A DNA stretch of 64,000 bases from Chryseobacterium sp. (GCF_008014695.1 NZ_VOXE01000004.1:248001-312000); one strand, 5' to 3'. Shown: positions 1-8,494, numbered from the stretch's first letter. Numbers and translations are program-made. Notes: generated by a model from the letters alone, not told the origin.

Positions 1-75
1 TCATTATTGGCAATCATTTTCTGAAAATTTTTCCATTGCACGAATACATCAACCGGAATTTTCTGAGAAGTATTT
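1..75. other. window edge, no gene assigned
   Basis: This short stretch lies downstream of the first minus-strand gene. One minus-strand frame stays open to the edge, and ATG codons at 14-16 and 2-4 (complement) could begin the next gene of the same operon, but too little is visible to choose a start. Confidence 0.3.
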
Positions 76-1119
76 TCAAGTTTTAAGAAGGCTGTTCAGT
101 ATTTCCTCCAAACCTTTCCGTACGTTTTCTTTGCTGAATTTTTCCTGAAAATCACAGATCACCGAATGACTGCAACTGTGCAGCTGTTCTTCAATATCGC
201 TCTTTTCAGGAAAAATAAAAGGATATTTTCCTGCATAATTCTCCGGAAAAAGCGCCGGTTTTCCGTATTTGATGGCGTCACCGATATTTCCGGACATTTT
301 GGTTTTTCCGTAGATTTCAGGGTTGCTGAAAAATGAAGTGTCATTCTGAAGCGGACACCATAAAACGTCGGCGCTTTTCATCCATTTATCAAAAACAGAC
401 GGAGGAACTTTTTCGGTGAAATATTGTACTTCAATGTTCTCCGGTTGGACTTTTTCGAAGTTTTTCAGCCATTCCAATTCCTTTCCTGCGGCTTTTCCCA
501 GAAAAATAATCTGCACATCGGTTTGGAAATTTTGGATTTTTTTCAGGACCGAAATATAGTCGCGCCGTTGCTGTGACACTGTACCTGGAATGACCACGGT
601 AAATGTTTCAGAAGCTTTTTTTGGATGACATTTATTGAAAAAGAGCGGCAAAAACTTCAGCTTTTCATTTCCAAGATTTTCATCCAAAACCAACAGGTTT
701 TTCGCTTTGTGGTACACTTCAGGTGCCGAGAGCAGACCTTCCTTCAGCAACAGTTTCAGACGGTAAGAGAAATCATCTCTTAAAATATTATTCAACAGCT
801 GAAAACGGGAAATTTTTGTAAAATTGAGATTGTGCACTATAACCGAAGTGTTGAACTGCGCGGTAATTCTTTCAAAAATATTAAAATAGCGGTGCACAGT
901 CCCGATGATCACCATCTCATATTCCTTGCTTTTGAGTTGGTCCAGAAGAACAGAACTTTCCGTCACAAACAAATTTACCTGATGTTTCCCAATTTGCTTA
1001 AGGATTTTTTCAGAAAAATAATAATCGACAGAAAATTTCTCTGAGCCTTTCATCAGCTCCATGAAATTTTGCGCAATTTCAGCGTGGGTGTCGATTTCGA
1101 TATAAGCGATTTTCTTCAA
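76..1119 (-). CDS. GT-B fold glycosyltransferase-like protein
   Basis: A 347-residue cytoplasmic protein with no signal peptide. It has the two-lobe look of GT-B glycosyltransferases: an N-terminal Rossmann-like half, then a C-terminal half with a hydrophobic strand (TFTVVIPG near residue 170) and a donor-site-like segment rich in Gly, Lys and Pro (IGDAIKYGKPALFPENYAG near residue 285). Its start is 1 nt from the stop of the amidohydrolase gene upstream, so it is probably the distal gene of an operon that also has a GT2 enzyme. A role in surface glycan or lipopolysaccharide assembly is inferred from that company. Donor and acceptor are not visible, and no closer subfamily was recognised. Confidence 0.6.
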   Translation of the reverse strand: MKKIAYIEIDTHAEIAQNFMELMKGSEKFSVDYYFSEKILKQIGKHQVNLFVTESSVLLDQLKSKEYEMVIIGTVHRYFNIFERITAQFNTSVIVHNLNFTKISRFQLLNNILRDDFSYRLKLLLKEGLLSAPEVYHKAKNLLVLDENLGNEKLKFLPLFFNKCHPKKASETFTVVIPGTVSQQRRDYISVLKKIQNFQTDVQIIFLGKAAGKELEWLKNFEKVQPENIEVQYFTEKVPPSVFDKWMKSADVLWCPLQNDTSFFSNPEIYGKTKMSGNIGDAIKYGKPALFPENYAGKYPFIFPEKSDIEEQLHSCSHSVICDFQEKFSKENVRKGLEEILNSLLKT

Positions 1120-1120
1120 C

Positions 1121-2740
1121 TTAAAAAACTTTTAGTCCGTTTGACCAGGTTTCAAGCACTTTGGTTTCCAAAAATTTGTTTTCTTCAACTTTCATTAAAT
1201 CCTGACTTAACACCACAAAATCTGCAGATTTACCAACTTCCAGACTTCCGAGTTCTTTTTCCTGAAACGCAGCTTTTGCCGCCCAGATCGTTATTCCGCG
1301 CAAAGCCTGTTGTCTTGTCAAAGCATTTTCTGGCTGGAAACCGTTTTTGGGGAAATTGTGCGCATCTTTTCTGAAAACCGCTGCAAAAAATGTTTTAATG
1401 GGATTGATTTCTTCCACAGGAAAATCCGTCCCGAGCGGAAGCCAGCCGTTCTGTTTCAACAGATCCTGATATGCATAAGAATTTTTCAGACGCTCTTTTC
1501 CAAGTCTGGATTCTGCCCAATACATATCAGAAGTGGCATGAGTAGGCTGAACTGAAGGAATAATGGAAAATTTCCCGAAAAGGACGAAATCGTTTCTGTC
1601 CACAATCTGGGCATGCTCGATCCGCCACCTTCTGTCGTTTTTAATGCCCAAAACGTCACCGTAAATTTTTAGGATGGTGCGGTTTGCCGAGTCTCCAATC
1701 GCATGCGTACACATTTGGAGGTCACTTTTTATCAGTTTTTCCGCCAGATTTTTAAAATGGACCTGATCGCTCAAAAGTACGCCTCTCCAGTTCTCTTTGT
1801 CGGAATAATCATGGAGTAAACAGGCGCCGCGTGAACCCAGTGAACCGTCAGAATAGACTTTGTAACCTCCGAAGGTGATATTTCCGTTGGTAAATCTTCC
1901 CTTTTTAATCCATTTTTCATAGGAGGAAGTTTTGTCCTCGAGCAGGGCAAAAATCTTCATTTTAAGAATATTCTGTTCCTGTGCTTTTTCAAGGAGCGAA
2001 AAAGTATGCTCAGAAATTCCGCAGTCGTGAAGCGACGTTAAACCGTAAGAAAAACATTCTTTCTGAAGATCCGCAAAGTAACCTATTGCCATTTCGTCGC
2101 TGATCTCAGGAATATATTTTTCGACCAAAGGCATGGCGTTGTCGGTTAAAATGCCGGTCAGTTTTCCGTTTTTATGTTGAATTTCCCCACCTTTAACTTT
2201 AGTTTTCACAGTTATTCCGGCAATATCGAGCGCTTTTTGATTGGCTACAGCGGCGTGACCGTCAATTCTTTTCAGAAAGACCGGACGCTCCGGGAAAAGC
2301 CTGTCCAGCTGATCTTTATTCGAAAATTCCTTCACAGGCCAGTCGTTTTGATCCCAACTTCTGCCGTATACCCATTCCATAGGCGCGGTTTTGGAATACG
2401 CCGTAATTTTCTGAATGATTTCATCCCAGGATTTAGTTCCCCACAATTCACATTTCCATTTGTCGGTTGCATAACCCGTGAAATGGCAATGAGCATCGAT
2501 AAATCCGGGAAAAACTGCTTTTCCGCCAAGATCCCGGGTGTTTTTTGACGTGTATTTTTTTAAAATATCTCCGTTTTTGCCAATCGCAATGATTTTGCCG
2601 TTTGAAACCGCCATGGCTTCGGCCATATCAAATTGTTGATTGACAGTATATATTTTCGCATTGTGAATGATGAGATCGGCGTTTTTTTGCGCGGAAAAAA
2701 TTCCGAAACAAAATAGAAGGAAAAAAAATACTGTTTTCAT
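1121..2740 (-). CDS. exported amidohydrolase (amidohydrolase_3, YtcJ-like)
   Basis: A 539-residue protein of the usual length for YtcJ-type metal-dependent amidohydrolases. A signal peptide (MKTVFFFLLFCFGIFSAQ) predicts periplasmic location. The first metal-ligand motif is seen as FIDAHCHF near residue 85, His/Asp segments follow (QMCTHAIGDSANR, GTDFPVEE), and the C-terminal composite beta-domain ends in GKSADFVVLSQD. The family hydrolyses C-N bonds in amides or cyclic amides, and the substrate here is unknown. The start codon overlaps the upstream GT2 stop by 4 nt (ATGA), implying translational coupling. An exported hydrolase between two cytoplasmic glycosyltransferases is odd and may be coincidence of operon building. 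Confidence 0.82.
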   Translation of the reverse strand: MKTVFFFLLFCFGIFSAQKNADLIIHNAKIYTVNQQFDMAEAMAVSNGKIIAIGKNGDILKKYTSKNTRDLGGKAVFPGFIDAHCHFTGYATDKWKCELWGTKSWDEIIQKITAYSKTAPMEWVYGRSWDQNDWPVKEFSNKDQLDRLFPERPVFLKRIDGHAAVANQKALDIAGITVKTKVKGGEIQHKNGKLTGILTDNAMPLVEKYIPEISDEMAIGYFADLQKECFSYGLTSLHDCGISEHTFSLLEKAQEQNILKMKIFALLEDKTSSYEKWIKKGRFTNGNITFGGYKVYSDGSLGSRGACLLHDYSDKENWRGVLLSDQVHFKNLAEKLIKSDLQMCTHAIGDSANRTILKIYGDVLGIKNDRRWRIEHAQIVDRNDFVLFGKFSIIPSVQPTHATSDMYWAESRLGKERLKNSYAYQDLLKQNGWLPLGTDFPVEEINPIKTFFAAVFRKDAHNFPKNGFQPENALTRQQALRGITIWAAKAAFQEKELGSLEVGKSADFVVLSQDLMKVEENKFLETKVLETWSNGLKVF

Positions 2741-3621
2741 TTTTTATTTTTATTGATCATTTCTCGCCACCGCAAATTCCTGATGTACCGAATTTCTTCT
2801 TTTGACAGTTTCCTCTCCCCTTTTTGTTTCGCAAACCATTTTACAGTCGTGAAAAATTCGGAAAAGGATTTATTTTTTAAAGCGGATTTAGCCGAAGAAA
2901 TCAAAGCAAGCGGAAGACTTAAGCCGATATTGTAAAAATATTCACCCAGTTTTTCCGCCTTCTGTGTTCTGTACTGGTAAGCAGTTGGCCGAAGGTGTTT
3001 TACCCAGAGATCTTTAACGGTGATGACTTCCCAGCCGTTTTTTTTCGCGAGCATCACATCAATATTGTCCCAACCCAAAACGGAACGGAGACCGTTCATA
3101 TCTTCAAAACAGGCTTTCCGGTAGGATTTAATCGGTCCGCGAACGTGATTTTTGGAAGAGATATTTTCAAAGATCCACTGGCGTTTGTCATCTTTAAAAT
3201 CAAAAGCCAGACTTTTTTCAAAAACTGATTTTTTGACTTTAACCAATCCCGAAACCATTCCGACTTTGGGATTTTTCTCATAAACTTCATTGATTTTTGC
3301 CAGATAATTTTCAGGGAAAATAATATCGGCATCGAATTTACAGATGATGTCAAAATCTTTCACATTTAATGTTTCCAGACCTTTATTAAAGGTCCTCACG
3401 ACCTTTGCTCCCGGTTCATGTTCTGATTTCTCTAAGTGTAGAGCTTGGAAAGCGGCATTTTCATGTACAAAATTGTCCGCCAATTCCCGGGTTTTGTCGG
3501 TAGAGCCGTCATTAACGATTACAACCCTGTAATCCCTAAATGATTGATTTTTCAGAGATTCAAGGCAGAAAAGAATATTTTTCTCTTCGTTATGCGCCGG
3601 AATGATGATGAGAAATTTCAA
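2737..3621 (-). CDS. family 2 glycosyltransferase
   Basis: A 294-residue GT-A fold inverting glycosyltransferase. The N-terminus MKFLIIIPAHNEEKNI and INDGSTDKT near residue 37 are the GT2 nucleotide-binding signature, and the DxD-type motif is FDADIIFPE near residue 98. No multi-pass membrane tail is present, only a basic C-terminus, so it is likely a cytosolic enzyme acting at the inner membrane in glycan assembly. It follows aspA by 8 nt and overlaps the amidohydrolase by 4 nt. The sugar donor cannot be told from the sequence. Confidence 0.85.
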   Translation of the reverse strand: MKFLIIIPAHNEEKNILFCLESLKNQSFRDYRVVIVNDGSTDKTRELADNFVHENAAFQALHLEKSEHEPGAKVVRTFNKGLETLNVKDFDIICKFDADIIFPENYLAKINEVYEKNPKVGMVSGLVKVKKSVFEKSLAFDFKDDKRQWIFENISSKNHVRGPIKSYRKACFEDMNGLRSVLGWDNIDVMLAKKNGWEVITVKDLWVKHLRPTAYQYRTQKAEKLGEYFYNIGLSLPLALISSAKSALKNKSFSEFFTTVKWFAKQKGERKLSKEEIRYIRNLRWREMINKNKK

Positions 3622-3629
3622 AATCTTAA

Positions 3630-5024
3630 TTAATGAGGTTTAAGCATATTTTTCGGATCCAGAATCCCGTCCAGAATTTCCTGGGAAATCAGTCCGTATT
3701 CCAACACCAGGTTATAAACACTTTTACCTGTATCCAAAGCTTCTTTGGCAATTTTAGTCGAATTTTTATAACCGATATACGGATTCAGTGCCGTTACAAT
3801 TCCGATGCTGTGTTTCACCATACTCAGGCAAACTTCTTTATTGGCGGTAATTCCGACCACACATTTTTCGCGCAGCGTATCCAGAGCGTTTGAAAGAAAC
3901 TGGATGCTTTCCATGATCGAATGGCAAAGCACGGGCTCCATCACATTCAGCTGCAGCTGTCCTGCTTCTGCTGCAAAAGTAACCGTGAGGTCATTGCCGA
4001 TGACTTTATAGCATACCTGATTCACCACCTCCGGAATCACAGGATTTACTTTTCCCGGCATAATTGAAGAACCCGGCTGCATGGGTGGAAGATTGATCTC
4101 AAAAAAGCCGGCGCGCGGACCGGAAGAGAGCAGCCGCAGATCGTTACAGATTTTTGATAATTTCACAGAAAGACGCTTCAGTGCGGAAGAATAAATGACA
4201 TATGCTCCTGTATCGGGGGTTGCCTCAACCAGATTTGGCGCGGAAATGATTGGATAACCGGTAATTTCAGCCAGATTTTTCGCGCAGAGGTGCGCATACC
4301 CAACCGGTGCGTTAAGTCCGGTTCCGATTGCCGTTGCGCCCATGTTGATTTCAACAAAAAGATTGGCATTGTTGTTCAGTTTCGAGATATCTTCTTCGAG
4401 TGTTGCTGCAAAAGCTTCAAATTCCTGTCCTAAAGTCATGGGAACTGCGTCCTGAAGCTGGGTTCTGCCCATTTTAATGACGTCGTGAAATTCATTGCCT
4501 TTCGCACGGAAAGCTTCTACGATCTTAGTCAGACTTATGACCAAACCTTCATTCATCTGCAGAAGTCCCATTTTTATGGCGGTAGGATAAGCATCGTTGG
4601 TTGACTGCGAGAGATTGACGTGGTCGTTCGGAGAACAGAACTGATAGTCTCCTTTATTTTTTCCAAGTTTTTCAAGAACGATATTGGCAATTACTTCATT
4701 AACATTCATATTGACAGAAGTTCCGGCTCCGCCCTGAATCATATCGATCGGAAACTGAGTATCAAAATTTCCGGCCGCCAGTTCATCGCAGGCTTCATTA
4801 ATTTTCTGATACATGTCCTCTTCCAAAAGTCCGAGTTCAAAATTGGTTTTTGCGGCGGCTTTCTTTACCCAGGCCAAACCTCTGATAAATTTCGGATAGG
4901 AAGACAGCATTTGTCCGGAAATCCTGAAGTTTTCAATGGCGCGCTGGGTCTGAACTCCATAATACGCCTGCAAAGGCACCTTCAGTTCCCCCAGAAGGTC
5001 GCTTTCTTTTCTGAAATTTTCCAT
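3630..5024 (-). CDS. aspA: aspartate ammonia-lyase
   Basis: A 464-residue cytoplasmic enzyme converting L-aspartate to fumarate and ammonia. The superfamily signature GSSIMPGKVNPVIPE lies near residue 317, carrying the catalytic serine loop. The N-terminal block with IQGGAGTSVNMNVNEV and the HDVIKMGRTQLQDAVPMT block are present. The AspA-like sequence around the Gly-rich loop and the C-terminus favour aspartase over class II fumarase, though the two are close relatives. Length matches the family. A hairpin with a T-run separates it from the amidase gene upstream, so aspA probably starts its own transcript and may carry the three genes downstream. Confidence 0.9.
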   Translation of the reverse strand: MENFRKESDLLGELKVPLQAYYGVQTQRAIENFRISGQMLSSYPKFIRGLAWVKKAAAKTNFELGLLEEDMYQKINEACDELAAGNFDTQFPIDMIQGGAGTSVNMNVNEVIANIVLEKLGKNKGDYQFCSPNDHVNLSQSTNDAYPTAIKMGLLQMNEGLVISLTKIVEAFRAKGNEFHDVIKMGRTQLQDAVPMTLGQEFEAFAATLEEDISKLNNNANLFVEINMGATAIGTGLNAPVGYAHLCAKNLAEITGYPIISAPNLVEATPDTGAYVIYSSALKRLSVKLSKICNDLRLLSSGPRAGFFEINLPPMQPGSSIMPGKVNPVIPEVVNQVCYKVIGNDLTVTFAAEAGQLQLNVMEPVLCHSIMESIQFLSNALDTLREKCVVGITANKEVCLSMVKHSIGIVTALNPYIGYKNSTKIAKEALDTGKSVYNLVLEYGLISQEILDGILDPKNMLKPH

Positions 5025-5070
5025 AAAAATAATTTGAGTGAAAAGTTAAGACTTTTTATTGCGATTGAAT

Positions 5071-5100
5071 AAAAAAACGCACCGATAAAAGATGCGTTTT
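5071..5100 (-). terminator. intrinsic terminator of the amidase gene
   Basis: On the minus strand, AAAACGCA and TGCGTTTT form an 8-bp stem with an 11-nt loop, and the T-run continues to seven bases. It lies just past the amidase stop and before aspA. Confidence 0.7.
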
Positions 5101-5123
5101 GTACTGTTTAGAGCAATTTTCCG

Positions 5124-6140
5124 CTATTTTGCAGGATATTTCTGATTGAGGGCCTGCAGTATTGCCCATGTTTCAATGTCCAGAATTCCGTCGGAAACCT
5201 GCGGCCGGAAATGATACTGAAAAGCTTGCAACGTTTTTTGAGTCGCATCGTCCCAGGTTCCGGAAGGCTGCAAATCGTATCCGAACTTCTGTAAGGCCAT
5301 CTGAACCTTAAAGATAAAGGTCGTATCAGTAAGTTTCATTGTGAAATCTTCAGGAGTCGTTTCGGTGAGGAACATCTGTCTGGCCGGTTCATCGTACCAC
5401 ATCCCGATCTGGTATTCATCATACAGTCTTTTCCAGGGGAAATTCGGACCCGGATCCTGTTTACGGGTCGGAGCAATATCCGAATGCGCCAGAATATTGG
5501 TTGGCGGAATCATATACCGCTGTGCAATGTCTTTTACGAGTGCTGCTACCTTTTTAATCTGCGCTTCTTTAAAGGGCGCAAAAATTCTCTTTCCGGCAGC
5601 ATCAACTGTGTAACCGATGTTTACGATTTCAATTCCGATGGAAGTATCATTCAGCATTCTGTCGTTTCTCCAGCCGCTGATTCCCGCATGATAAGAGCGT
5701 TTGTTTTCATCAACAAGCTGATAAATTTCATTGTCGCCCAAGTCATTGACCAGATAATGAGCACTTACCGCCTGCTGAGTGAGTACCGAAACCGATTTGG
5801 CTTCATCTAAAGCGGTATAATGCAGGATCAGATATTTCTGGCGGAAGTTCTGAGCGATGGAAGGAAAATAGGTTTTAACCACTTTATAGCCGGCAGGTTT
5901 CGCCGTTACAATGGAACCGTAACTGATCGTATTGTCATTTTTGGTGGCATCAGCAATATTCTGCGTATAAAACTCGACGCCGGAAGCTGAGCTTATGGAA
6001 GGTTTTGCAGGCCCAGGTTTCGGTACCGGTTTCGTTGCAGTGGTTTTATGAGTGGATCTTGAAGTTTTTTTCACAGGCTTCTGAGAAGCGCATGAAAACA
6101 AGAGCGCACTTAATCCGATGATATATAACGAATTACGCAT
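5124..6140 (-). CDS. lipoprotein N-acetylmuramoyl-L-alanine amidase with peptidoglycan-binding domain
   Basis: A 338-residue protein with a lipobox LFSC (acylated Cys17), then a Thr/Pro/Lys-rich linker to about residue 50. The amidase_2 (AmpD/PGRP fold) domain covers about 95-250: the zinc ligands are the His in ILHYTALDE, a second His in the following HYL segment, and the His of AHSDIAPTRKQDPGPNFPW. A C-terminal PG_binding_1 domain (residues 275-335, DTTFIFKVQMALQKFGYDL) closes the protein. It should cleave the amide between MurNAc and the stem peptide in the periplasm, tethered to a membrane. It could serve in cell-wall recycling or septation. Confidence 0.88.
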   Translation of the reverse strand: MRNSLYIIGLSALLFSCASQKPVKKTSRSTHKTTATKPVPKPGPAKPSISSASGVEFYTQNIADATKNDNTISYGSIVTAKPAGYKVVKTYFPSIAQNFRQKYLILHYTALDEAKSVSVLTQQAVSAHYLVNDLGDNEIYQLVDENKRSYHAGISGWRNDRMLNDTSIGIEIVNIGYTVDAAGKRIFAPFKEAQIKKVAALVKDIAQRYMIPPTNILAHSDIAPTRKQDPGPNFPWKRLYDEYQIGMWYDEPARQMFLTETTPEDFTMKLTDTTFIFKVQMALQKFGYDLQPSGTWDDATQKTLQAFQYHFRPQVSDGILDIETWAILQALNQKYPAK

Positions 6141-6285
6141 AGTTCTGATTTTTTAATAGTTTGTGGTTCAAAAATAAGAAAATTTTTAAGTAAATATTTA
6201 GGATATTTTTTTGGTTGGTAGTGAAAACATCTTTATATTTGCACTCGCAATTACAGAAAAGAAGTTCATCAAAAGCATTGAAAAT

Positions 6286-6370
6286 GGAGGGTTGCCAGAG
6301 TGGTTAATGGAGCAGTTTGCTAAACTGTCGACCTGTAAGGGTCGCGTGGGTTCGAATCCCACACCCTCCG
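6286..6370 (+). tRNA. tRNA-Ser(GCT)
   Basis: An 85-nt cloverleaf with acceptor arms GGAGGGT and ACCCTCC, a long variable arm as in class II tRNAs, T-loop GGTTCGAATCC, and anticodon loop TTGCTAA (GCT). It reads AGC/AGU serine codons. First of three tandem tRNAs. Confidence 0.97.
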
Positions 6371-6395
6371 CAACCTTCAGAAAAATATCATTACT

Positions 6396-6470
6396 CGGGG
6401 CGTAGCGTAGTCCGGTCATCGCGCCTGGTTTGGGACCAGGAGGTCGCAGGTTCGAATCCTGCCGCCCCGA
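6396..6470 (+). tRNA. tRNA-Pro(TGG)
   Basis: A 75-nt cloverleaf with acceptor arms CGGGGCG and CGCCCCG, anticodon stem CCTGG/CCAGG, and loop TTTGGGA (anticodon TGG). T-arm GCAGGTTCGAATCCTGC is canonical. It follows tRNA-Ser by 25 nt. Confidence 0.97.
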
Positions 6471-6506
6471 CAAGTTTTTATAATTTTTTCTCAAAAAATT
6501 ATCAAT

Positions 6507-6580
6507 GGGTGCGTAGCTCAGCTGGATAGAGCATCTGCCTTCTAAGCAGACGGTCACAGGTTCGAATCCTGTCGCGCTCA
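6507..6580 (+). tRNA. tRNA-Arg(TCT)
   Basis: A 74-nt cloverleaf with acceptor arms GGGTGCG and CGCGCTC (two G-U pairs), anticodon stem TCTGC/GCAGA, and loop CTTCTAA (anticodon TCT). Last of the cluster, and it directly borders the accessory patch downstream. Confidence 0.96.
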
Positions 6581-6593
6581 CTCCATAAAACAA

Positions 6594-6625
6594 GGCTTTA
6601 CAGCATCTGTAAAGTCTTTTTTTAT
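6594..6625 (+). terminator. terminator of the tRNA cluster
   Basis: GGCTTTACAG and CTGTAAAGTC pair over 10 bp (one G-T) around a 3-nt CAT loop, and a run of nine T follows. It is a textbook intrinsic terminator placed 14 nt after tRNA-Arg. Confidence 0.9.
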
Positions 6626-6910
6626 TTAAACACAAGTAGATTACAAACATAAAATCTACACGCACTGGGGAAAAGACTTTCACCACTAAATAATGGATGT
6701 TTCAGATCTGAAGTATTCATCTCTACAAAAAATTACAAATCGATCAGAAAATCCGAAATGGGTTCCGGGTTTACAATTCAAAAGTTCCTGTTTTGAAATG
6801 AGTTGGAATCTTCGGAAAAATAAATGAAAACTCACCATTACCAACTAGCGCATTTGTTTGTTATTCGTCAAGGGATTTGGGAGTTGGAAGAAAAGGAAAC
6901 TAAATTTTAG

Positions 6911-6939
6911 AAAAGGACGGCCATCACATAGATGGCCGT
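6911..6939 (-). terminator. hairpin, possible minus-strand terminator
   Basis: ACGGCCATC and GATGGCCGT are perfect 9-bp arms around a 5-nt loop. Read on the minus strand the hairpin is followed by CCTTTTCT, a weak T-tract, so it could end a short minus-strand transcript from the region up to about 7180. Confidence 0.45.
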
Positions 6940-7149
6940 TGGCTTTCAATTCGCTCGAATCAAAAGATCAATCAAGTGTAAAATTCCTTTCAATTAATTC
7001 AGTCACAATCGTATCAACAATGGTTGATTTTTTCTGGTTGACCCAAGCCAAAGCTCGAATCAAAAATAAAACTGTTTTCATTGTTGGAAAAATACTATCG
7101 CATCCACCCGTAAACGGATTTGCTTATTGTGTATAACTTGCTAAAGAAG

Positions 7150-7179
7150 AATGGTCACGACAAAAATATCGTGACCATT
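7150..7179. repeat. 11-bp perfect inverted repeat
   Basis: AATGGTCACGA and TCGTGACCATT are perfect 11-bp arms separated by 8 A/T-rich bases. No T-run follows on either strand, so it suits an operator or recombination site better than a terminator. It lies 59 nt upstream of the HEPN gene. Confidence 0.6.
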
Positions 7180-7237
7180 AGATAAAAACATCGATCCGCA
7201 CTAAAAAATAAAGGCATAATTTTATAAAAATTTATAT

Positions 7238-8200
7238 ATGACGTACATGTGTTGTTCCGAAATATTTGGCTTGGAACTGGAAAAGAATACCGTTATCACT
7301 TTTTCCGGTTTTACCTTAACTAATTCATTGGAGTACATTTCACAAAATTTAATTCTCAACCCACTTGCTTTTCAAGAATCATTCGGAATGTTAGCCTTCA
7401 GTAATTTTTTAGATCCAAACGGATGTTATTTATTTCACAAATCAGAAATGGCGGACGCGAGTTCTCCACACAAAAGTGCTTCATTAATAGCAGTATTGCT
7501 TCATCAATTATGGCATATTAGGGACAATAGTGTTTTTGTAAAAGCATCTTATATTTTGGCTAATCCAACATACGAGAATCTTTATTTAAAAAATGATCTG
7601 CAGTTTTATGATTGCTGTGCCAAACGAAGATTAACGAAGTTTAATCAAGAAGAAATAATCAGTATTGTTCAGACCTTCAAAAAAAGAGATCCTTTTATTC
7701 AGCCTCGACAAGGATTTAAGGTAGAGGAGATTGGCTCAACTACGCTAAATATAGCGCAAGAAAGTTACCACCATAATGATCTAAATAGAATTGAACGAGC
7801 AGAACTATTTCTAACTGCTGCTCGTAAGTCGGCCGCTTTAGCTCTTATCATTACTAATAAAATCGCATTTCTTGAATGTCTTTTTTCAACGACTGGAATA
7901 GAGATATCACACCAGGTTTCGGAGCGCGTTGCTATTTTTGTACATAAATATGATACCACATACACAAAGCAGGAAATTTATGATATCGTTAAAAAATGTT
8001 ACGCAATCAGGTCAAAATATGTCCACGGGGACAAATTGGACAAACATGGTAAAACGAATTTGCTTTTATCTGAAAGTTCCATAAAACTAGATGAATTGTG
8101 TAGGTTAATTCTTAATGCTATTTATGATAATAACTTGAGGATTTTTCTTGATGACGAATTACTTCCTCAGTATTTTCGTGATCTAGTTTTGCCAATGTAG
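7238..8200 (+). CDS. HEPN (Apea-like) domain protein, candidate defence RNase
   Basis: A 320-residue soluble protein. Residues about 180-310 match the Apea-like HEPN pattern: RIERAELFLTAARKSAALALI, a helix IAFLECLFS, then EISHQVSERVAIFV, and the signature YAIRSKYVHGD near residue 268, where R-x4-H is the RNase motif of HEPN proteins. Residues 1-170 form an N-terminal region I do not recognise. The gene is more AT-rich than its neighbours and sits alone between a tRNA cluster and a phage lysozyme remnant. HEPN proteins of this group occur in anti-phage and abortive-infection loci, so a defence role is inferred, not shown. The ATG at 7238 is the most upstream; one at 7247 is also possible. Confidence 0.7.
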   Translation: MTYMCCSEIFGLELEKNTVITFSGFTLTNSLEYISQNLILNPLAFQESFGMLAFSNFLDPNGCYLFHKSEMADASSPHKSASLIAVLLHQLWHIRDNSVFVKASYILANPTYENLYLKNDLQFYDCCAKRRLTKFNQEEIISIVQTFKKRDPFIQPRQGFKVEEIGSTTLNIAQESYHHNDLNRIERAELFLTAARKSAALALIITNKIAFLECLFSTTGIEISHQVSERVAIFVHKYDTTYTKQEIYDIVKKCYAIRSKYVHGDKLDKHGKTNLLLSESSIKLDELCRLILNAIYDNNLRIFLDDELLPQYFRDLVLPM

Positions 8201-8206
8201 TTGTCG

Positions 8207-8494
8207 TTACGAAAAATATAGTTTCGCTTCGTATTGTCTTCGGCTAACCAATCCAGGTATTTTTCTACCTCCAGAATTTACCCATTTCAAGAACTGAACT
8301 TTTATATCCGGATCCTTCGGATTCTTGTTTACTCTTTTCAAAAGAGTAGATGTTTTCAGGGCGTTAGTTCCGACATTGTAAGTGAATGAGACCAATGCAT
8401 TGTATTGATTTTGGTTGATATTGGAAGTAACATATTCATTTACTTTTTTCTCATTAAATCCGGACTTTGTAGAATCTTCTTTTGTATTTTGCTC
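8207..8494 (-). pseudogene. 5'-truncated phage-type lysozyme (GH24) remnant
   Basis: The 95 codons encode the C-terminal half of a T4/RrrD-type lysozyme: INQNQYNALVSFTYNVG, STLLKRVN, then FLKWVNSGGRKIPGLVSRRQ, all hallmark segments of GH24 endolysins. The N-terminal lobe with the catalytic glutamate is missing and no start codon with a binding site is present. The reading frame continues directly from the TAG stop of prmA, with no base between. It is most simply the scar of a lost prophage or phage-derived island whose junction lies at the prmA stop. Function is unlikely. Confidence 0.8.

Larger units (their letters stand above)
6626..7237. other. non-coding accessory stretch with two palindromes
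   Basis: No convincing gene. Two strong inverted repeats stand out (6917-6939 and 7150-7179, listed separately). Between them a minus-strand ORF of 37 codons (6968-7081, starting MKTVLFLIRALAW) ends just before the first palindrome, which could be its terminator, but it has no clear ribosome-binding site or recognised relative. A plus-strand frame (6858-7136) also looks like chance. Confidence 0.5.

Noticed and set aside
6211-6529. Two plus-strand ORFs over tRNA-Ser and tRNA-Pro
   Set aside because: Same artefact from the sense strand (WVRIPHPPQP); no gene is possible inside these tRNAs.
6198-6686. 162-codon minus-strand ORF over the tRNA cluster
   Set aside because: It runs through three tRNA genes and gives the familiar false protein pattern (GFEPVTVCLEGRCS, RQDSNLRPPGPKP) produced by reading tRNA antisense.
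6858-7136. 92-codon plus-strand ORF after the tRNAs
   Set aside because: No binding site, it spans a palindrome, and no recognisable motif; chance frame in AT-rich DNA.
6507-8494. tRNA-Arg attachment-site duplication
   Set aside because: I looked for a repeat of the tRNA-Arg 3' end before prmA and found none by eye, so no att site is claimed.
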